Source of the DNA: Linum tenue
Taxonomy: Eukaryota > Streptophyta > Magnoliopsida > Malpighiales > Linaceae
DNA length: 64,000 nt
Assembly (NCBI GenBank): GCA_946122785.1
Contig: CAMGYJ010000003.1
Span: forward strand, 33,063,811-33,127,810
Direction of reading: 5' to 3'
Shown: piece by piece, positions 58,551-64,000 of the stretch
How positions within the stretch are numbered: the first letter of the stretch is position 1
Layout of the letters: each line of letters begins with the position of its first letter
Program-made: the position numbers and the translations under genes
Notes under the pieces: generated by a model
Told to the model about the DNA's origin: nothing
Seen by the model: the letters and a program-made list of their open reading frames with translations, nothing else
Database searches by the model: none

Positions 58551-60143
58551 ATGATTAATTTTAATGCCGAGAAGGGGTCCATGAAACCAAAGAAAAACGA
58601 TAAGCCATCGAGTGCAACAACTCTTTTCCAAGAGGTCTTTGTTGATGAAAGAGACGGGGCAGTTCAAACTACGGTGCACCATGATGGCCGAGGTCACAAC
58701 CCAAAAACAACCAATGGAGAAGTCTCCTATTGATGTGTTTGTGGTCTCCATTCAAATGGGTGTTCCGAAGAAGGCAGAACAAAATCCTGAGCCACAAAGA
58801 TCTTATATGGAGTTGCTCATGAAGGATAAGTGGTGTGTGGTAGAGTACTAGAGTCCATCTCGAAAGACGGTGCCACGACGATGAGAGTCCGAGAGAGGAT
58901 GATCTGGAAAAATATTATCCCAGAGAATGATGAACCAAAGTGCCCTACTATCCCATTCAGAGTCATAGAGAAACAACGCTACCATCGAGTTGACAATGTC
59001 AATAAGCTCTCGTGTTAAAGGTGCTTGGCCACACCTATTGGCTATTAGCGAAAATAGTGCTAATTATGGATCAAGACAAATGAAATATTTGGTGTTTAAT
59101 CACTCAATTTAGAAAACACTCAAAACAACTATAACCTTATAATTTGTCTTATGGTTAACACTTAAAATAAACTAGCTCACAAAAGAACTATATAACGCAC
59201 AAAACAACTTTGTGCCTTTTTCTTTTCTTCCTGGTGATCTCTCCAATCACTCTACTAACAACCTGCATTCCATACAACACATATATTGAAGCATCCCCAG
59301 TCAAATTCACTGCCTCCACGAGTTTCGTCAGACTTCGAATTGCTTTTCAGGACCAGTCTCATGCTTCGAACCATCGTCAATGGCGTTGAATCGTCCATCC
59401 TTCTTTTCCCGCCATCGTGAAACTTTAAATTTGCAGAACCCATAAATTCCAATCCGAAATTGGGAGTTTTTATTCAGGTATCTCTAGGTTAATTCGATTG
59501 ATCCTAGAGCATCCTCGGACTTCCCTTGATGATTCTGCAAGAGCCACTTGGGTCGAATCATCCCCGATTATTCCAACTCATTCACTCGATTTTTCCCCGT
59601 GCTCGGCCAATTTCATAGGAGTTTTTGCTCGAATTCGATCCATCAATGGAGCTGGATTCGGATCAATCTGAGCAAGGAAAAACATTCCCGAGGCCTCCTG
59701 GAAGGTGTGGGCGTCGCTGGGTTGGTTTAACTCTTGCTCCAGAGTTCCCCCAATTCGTTCTCTCTCCTGTTCTGCTTCGGCGAGATGGCACAGAGCTGTT
59801 GACGACGATGGACCTTCTGCTTCTTGTATCCAGTGAGCTTGAATCGCTTGGCAGTTTTTCGATTTTGGCTTGAACTTTTAAGAAGTTTGAAAAATGTCCC
59901 TCCTGGCATTCACTCGAACACCCAAGCACTCTACCTTGTAGTCGTAGAGAAGCTTTCCATCTTCAAAACAAACCTCTAATTTCCCATTTCCATTGAGCAA
60001 AATGTGAGAAACAGGCGTGCACAGTAAGCTTCCTGAAATAGAATAAACACTTAACAAATTTTGTGGGTTCTTGTTAGTTGGTGATATTGCTTCTCGATCA
60101 AGCAATAAAAAATTGTAGGATGAGCCAATTGAGATCATATCAC
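58551..60143. other. No gene supported
   Basis: 58550-59030 has short overlapping frames of protein-like composition in two frames (for example AEKGSMKPKKNDKPSSATTL) that suggest a very decayed coding sequence. I recognise no family. 59250-59900 is GC-richer with open frames on both strands but no domain. Confidence 0.4.
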
Positions 60144-60250
60144 TTGCCTTGTTTGTACTTGATCAAGTATGGGAAGGACTCATGAACTCAACCCAACGAG
60201 CATGCCTCTTGTTCAATTTGTGTTGGGCCTTCAATTGCTTCATCAAATCC
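60144..60250 (-). pseudogene. Ty3/gypsy RNase H fragment, copy 1
   Basis: The minus strand reads [19 protein letters not shown] followed by a short decayed tail. This is the conserved RNase H segment before the gypsy integrase. It is a duplicate of the better copy at 60660-60810. Confidence 0.75.
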
Positions 60251-60640
60251 TCCATTCCAAGAAATCAAGAACCTTCTTCAAGAACCGCAAGAAAGCTTCC
60301 AAGAACTCTCGAAGAACTTCAAGAAGTCTTCAAGAATCCCTCCACTCGTCCAAGAATCTCTTGTGTAGTCAATTGCTTTCTGCAGTGAGCTCTCTTTCGC
60401 TAGGGTTCAAATCAAGAGAAAGGTCTCGCACTGGAGCATGCCACAACAAAAGGATAGTCCACTATGTATTTCATTATTTCCAGAAGGAAAAAAGAGAAAT
60501 ACACATCATGGTGAACCTGTCCTTGTGATCGGGATGAGATGGTTCCCTTCGACCATCTTCAATAGAGAGCTAGAGTGCCAAATCCTAGCTCTCATCTCCC
60601 TCCAATAAGCAAGAAACGTGCCAGAATGTCAAAAAAAATT
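60144..60640. repeat. First copy of a 0.5-kb direct duplication
   Basis: It aligns with 60698-61183, offset 554 bp. Both start TTGCCTTGTTTGTACTTGATCA and end in a TAGAGAGCTAGAGTG...CTCCCTCCAATAAGCA segment. Small insertions and substitutions distinguish them. Confidence 0.85.
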
Positions 60641-60659
60641 GAGGCTATTTTTGGCCCGA

Positions 60660-60810
60660 TACACGATAAGAAGTGCTAAAGCATCAGCAACTACGTTTTG
60701 CCTTGTTTGTACTTGATCACGTATGGGAAGTAGTCGATGAATTCAACCCAACGAGCATGCCTCTTGTTCAATTTGTGTTGGGCCTTCAATTGCTTCATCA
60801 AATTCTCCAT
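60660..60810 (-). pseudogene. Ty3/gypsy RNase H fragment, copy 2
   Basis: The minus strand encodes [19 protein letters not shown], then [14 protein letters not shown], then (after a one-base shift) NVVADAL. This is the run expected at the end of a gypsy RNase H. Neither RT nor integrase is next to it. Confidence 0.82.
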
Positions 60811-61183
60811 TCCAAGAAATCAAGAACGGTAAGAAAGCTTCCAAGAACTCTCAAAGAACTTCAAGAAGTCTTCCAGAATTCCTTAACTCGTCCAAGAACC
60901 TCTTGTGTTATCAATTACTTTCTGCAGTGAGCTCTCTTCCGCTAGGGTTCAAATCTAGAGAAATGTCTTGCTCTGCTTTGACAGAGCATGCCACAACAAA
61001 AGGATAGTGCACTATATATTTCATTATTTCCGGAAGGAAAAAAGAGAAATACCCATCGTGGTGAACTTCTTCTTGTGATCGGGAGATCAGAGATGGTTCC
61101 CTTAGGCCATCTCCAATAGAGAGCTAGAGTGCTTAAGTCTAGCTCTTGTCTCCCTCCAATAAGCACAAAAAAGTGTAAGAATG
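60698..61183. repeat. Second copy of the 0.5-kb direct duplication
   Basis: Partner of 60144-60640. Only this copy continues on its left into further gypsy RNase H sequence, so it is probably the original. Confidence 0.85.
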
Positions 61184-61291
61184 TGGGTAAATGCCACATT
61201 TGGTCACTGAGATTACTAATCGTGTCATGTTTAATCACTAGAAAAAATTAATATAAATTTTGGTCTCTCAAATTACTGAAACATGTCACAT

Positions 61292-62186
61292 TTACGGGTC
61301 GTTTGCTTGAGGGTTTTGGGGATGGATTTGGTCATGGAAATCTATCCATCATGGACTTTAAGGGAAATCCATCGTTTGCCTTAGGGAATTAGGGAGATGG
61401 AATTTGTGGGTCCCTCCACTTTTGGGGTTCCAAATCCGTGGACCCCACGGACTTGGAAGTTCCACCTCTTGAGGTGGGATTTGGGTGATGGATTAAAATC
61501 CATGATGGTGAATTACCTTTCTAGCCTTACTTATTACTTTAATTACAAAGTTGTCCTACTTTAATTCAATGGTCTTGCAATTATAAACTTTTATAATGTC
61601 GTATTTTATATATATGAGAATTTTTCATTTCGTTTTGTAATATCATAGTTTATTTAAATATGAATGTATATGTGATTTGTTAGATTCAACTATAAACATC
61701 TTATGCTCGTCTTGTGCATTATTATTTGATTGATTGTCGAATTCCAAATCGGAGAGTTAGCAAGAAGTTGATGAGTTGTAGCAATAAAGCGAGCAATTGG
61801 TTGCAATTGATACATAATACTGCGTACATTATTAGATAAGTTGTTAATTAGTGCCAAACTATAATACATTTCTATATTTGTAGTTGAATTATTAGTCCAC
61901 ATAGTGGTAAAGAGTTTAAAATTTCATTGTATGCGTTAGATTTTTTTAATGAAATTTATGGATTATAATATAGAAATATAATTAGATAAGATAAGGGTAA
62001 CAATTTAATTTGAATTTCATATCCACAAATCTATTCAAACAAAATCTATAATCAAATCCGACAAGCAAACAATAGACTTGGTCAAATCCATAATGCCACC
62101 AAATCCATCATATATCCATGGTTTTCCAAAACCCAAGTTTAACCAAAACCTTCATTTTTCAAATCCATGAAGCAAACGACCCGTAA
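61292..62186. mobile_element. Inverted-repeat element, PIF/Harbinger-like
   Basis: TTACGGGTCGTTTGCTT (61292-61308) is inverted as AAGCAAACGACCCGTAA at 62170-62186. The subterminal regions carry ATCCATCATGGA-like words in both orientations, and the middle is AT-rich. The GGGTCGTTTG end resembles PIF/Harbinger MITEs, but the flanking bases do not give a clean 3-bp duplication, so the superfamily is uncertain. Confidence 0.65.
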
Positions 62187-63191
62187 CGGTTACTTTCCCG
62201 TTAGTTTCCGTCCAAAGTCGCACACGACCCGTTGCTTCGGCTTCCTTCCCCCGCATGTCCTACACGTACTATTGGCCGCCTGTTCTCTCTTTTTTTTTTT
62301 TTTGCCATCCCCCTGCTCTATCATGTCATTCTATTACAATTAGTAAATACTTGTGGAATTCATTTGGAAATTCCATCTCAATTCCTCGGAATTGCTATAA
62401 CTAGTTCCAATTTCGTAGAATTCAAAATGTAGAATTGAAAATGAATTCTTTTTAATACCAAACACAAAAATATTTCATTTCAAAATGAATTCCTCAAAAC
62501 TTATAGAATTCATTTATACCAAACGGTATGTTAGAAATTAACCTAATCAATTTCCATCTACGTATTAAGTTCTGGTATACTTAAAGCAGTCAAATTGGAT
62601 AGAAACTAATCTATTATCTTAATTGATGATATGAAAAAAATTCAAAATTCAAAATTATATCAAAATGTTCGTTTTAATTAATTATCAATATCTGTAAACT
62701 ATCTAATTAAAATTTAACACTTTGACATTCTAGCATTCCTTGTTGGAGCAAAATCCAATTTCGAGAAGTCAAAGTGTCAAATTCATCTATTCTAGCATTT
62801 TGGCACTCTCTTATTGGAGATGGTCTTAAAGATGGATCCCAGCTAGGCATCGGCGGATCTAGGGGGGCCGCCTCCAGGCCGCGACCCAACACTCCTCTGA
62901 ATCAAAGCTACGGCCCAACCCACTTTACCTCTATTCAAAATATGGGTCAGTGCTCTACCCGATCCTAGATCCGCCGCTACAGCTAAGTCACTTATAGAGC
63001 TAAGGGGCGGGGTCAATGTCCAATCAACTGTTACGGATTTGATGCAATATATGGCTGGGATGATACTGAAGTTTGGACCTCAGCCCCCTATTTTCATTGG
63101 ACCAACTAGTTTCTGGTTCTTGTATTTCTTCACACTAATGAAATAAATCAAATAATACAGGATCTTTTATTAAAAAAATATCTAGAGCAGG
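62187..63191. other. Intergenic with small inverted motifs, no gene
   Basis: 62330-62530 is rich in GAATTC/AATTCATTT words. 62735-62830 ends in TTATTGGAGATGGTCTT, the inverse of GGCCATCTCCAATAG near 61097. 62850-62985 is a short GC-rich segment framed by GGCGGATCTAGG and CCTAGATCCGCCG, probably a piece of another non-autonomous element. Confidence 0.45.
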
Positions 63192-63199
63192 CCTGGCAC

Positions 63200-63585
63200 C
63201 AAGGTTGTCAAACTGGTTTATACCGTTGTGCTGGTTTGGCAAGTGAAATGGTACGACCGATGGTATAACCAGTTTGTGCCGGTTCATGCCGGTTTAAAAA
63301 AAATATGAAAATAATTAATATCCAATGTATTTAATCATATATAAAATATATTTGTGGACAATTTAGTTACAATCCAACAAATATCATCAACTTTTAACTA
63401 TTACATTCATAAAATGAATAATAAATTAATTTTTTTATTCATTAATTTTATTAAAATAATGTCATTAAACTTAGAATGTGTAAGTCGATCATACCGGTCA
63501 TACCAGTGGTGTCATGCCGGTTTCATGACCGGTACAAGTTGAACCAGACTCAACCGAGTGGCATGCCACCGACATGACAACCATG
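63200..63585. mobile_element. hAT-type MITE
   Basis: Ends are CAAGGTTGTCA and, inverted, CATGGTTGTCA. The flanks cctggcac (63192-63199) and cccggcac (63586-63593) match at 7 of 8. ACCGGT/GCCGGTT words crowd both ends and the centre is AT-rich. It shares the CAAGGTTGTCA start with 30798-31264 but not the interior. Confidence 0.88.
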
Positions 63586-63799
63586 CCCGGCACACAGCAC
63601 ACCTCGTACCTTTCAAATAATCAAACAAATCTTCTCGGGCCCTAAAATTCAAATAAACACCAACCTAACAAACAAACAAGAAACGGTTCAACCGAGAAAA
63701 TTAATGATAATACTCAACCCATGGCATTTTCGTTATTCCTATAACATCGAGGGCAACTAAACTAGTTCTTTATTATTCCACGCAAAACCTCATTCCCCG

Positions 63800-64000
63800 T
63801 TCCGTTACGCTACCTCTGCGTCCTAATTCCTATCCATCTTAAGGAAAGATATAGCGAACGAACTATATAAACGAAAATCAAACTTCTCTTCCTCTCCTAC
63901 AGACCAAAATAAATAAAAAAACACTTTGCTAATTTTTTCTGCGATCCATTTCTCAACTCTCCCGTCTTCCGTCCATTCCCTCCGCTGGTCTTCTCTCTCT
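63800..64000 (+). promoter_or_regulatory. Promoter and leader of a gene beyond the right edge
   Basis: A good TATA box (ACTATATAAAC, TATATAA at 63864-63870) is followed by a CT-rich, A-punctuated leader (CTTCTCTTCCTCTCC, CTCCCGTCTTCCGTCC). It continues to the last base without an ATG in good context. This is how several plant genes in the window begin. No coding sequence is visible yet. Confidence 0.45.

Noticed and set aside
61292..62186. Assignment of the GGGTCGTTTG element to Tc1/mariner because TA flanks both ends
   Set aside because: The TA is part of the inverted repeat itself and the termini do not resemble Stowaway or mariner, so the superfamily is left open.

Overview
The window is nuclear DNA from a flowering plant, most likely a eudicot. 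Its genes are split by many short GT-AG introns, the intergenic DNA is AT-rich, and it carries plant-type elements (Ty1/copia, Ty3/gypsy remnants, L1 LINEs, hAT and Mutator-like elements, a Helitron end) and a piece of plastid DNA. I cannot name the species.

Four cellular genes are well supported. A RAF-like MAPKKK catalytic region (6287-9349, +) has six clean exons but no N-terminal exons in view. A complete peroxisomal 3-ketoacyl-CoA thiolase gene (31718-34886, +, 13 exons, 453 aa) has a PTS2 signal. A complete thioredoxin-like U5 snRNP protein of the TXNL4B/DIM1-like type (38193-39725, -, 4 exons, 151 aa) follows. A complete ALBA-domain RGG-repeat protein (44603-47034, +, 8 exons, 382 aa) is the fourth. 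A promoter-like sequence closes the window at the right edge. These are unrelated housekeeping or signalling genes that happen to be neighbours, not a pathway or cluster.

The rest is mostly transposable elements. 56-5020 is a decayed copia element (minus strand) with both LTRs and a 5-bp target duplication. 12.5-13.3 kb holds a thiolase gene fragment split by a hAT MITE. 13.8-16 kb looks like a long gypsy-type LTR with another hAT MITE in it. 17.4-21 kb is a long-inverted-repeat element with a LINE fragment nested in one arm. 21349-23860 is a second copia element whose integrase and RT region is replaced by filler that includes 120 bp of plastid 16S rRNA. 26.8-31.3 kb carries three hAT MITEs and a 4CL-like pseudogene fragment. 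42491-43995 is a Pack-MULE-like element with a perfect 9-bp target duplication. 47478-52656 is an almost full-length L1 LINE (minus strand). 52666-53381 is a MULE-like element that has swallowed a copia RT fragment. 53.6-55.9 kb is a dimeric tandem-repeat array. 55.9-63.6 kb has a Helitron 3' end, gypsy RNase H fragments in a direct duplication, and two further inverted-repeat elements.

I found no new defence, biosynthetic or regulatory system. The unusual material is how the mobile elements nest and capture sequence, plus a few small features of the host genes.
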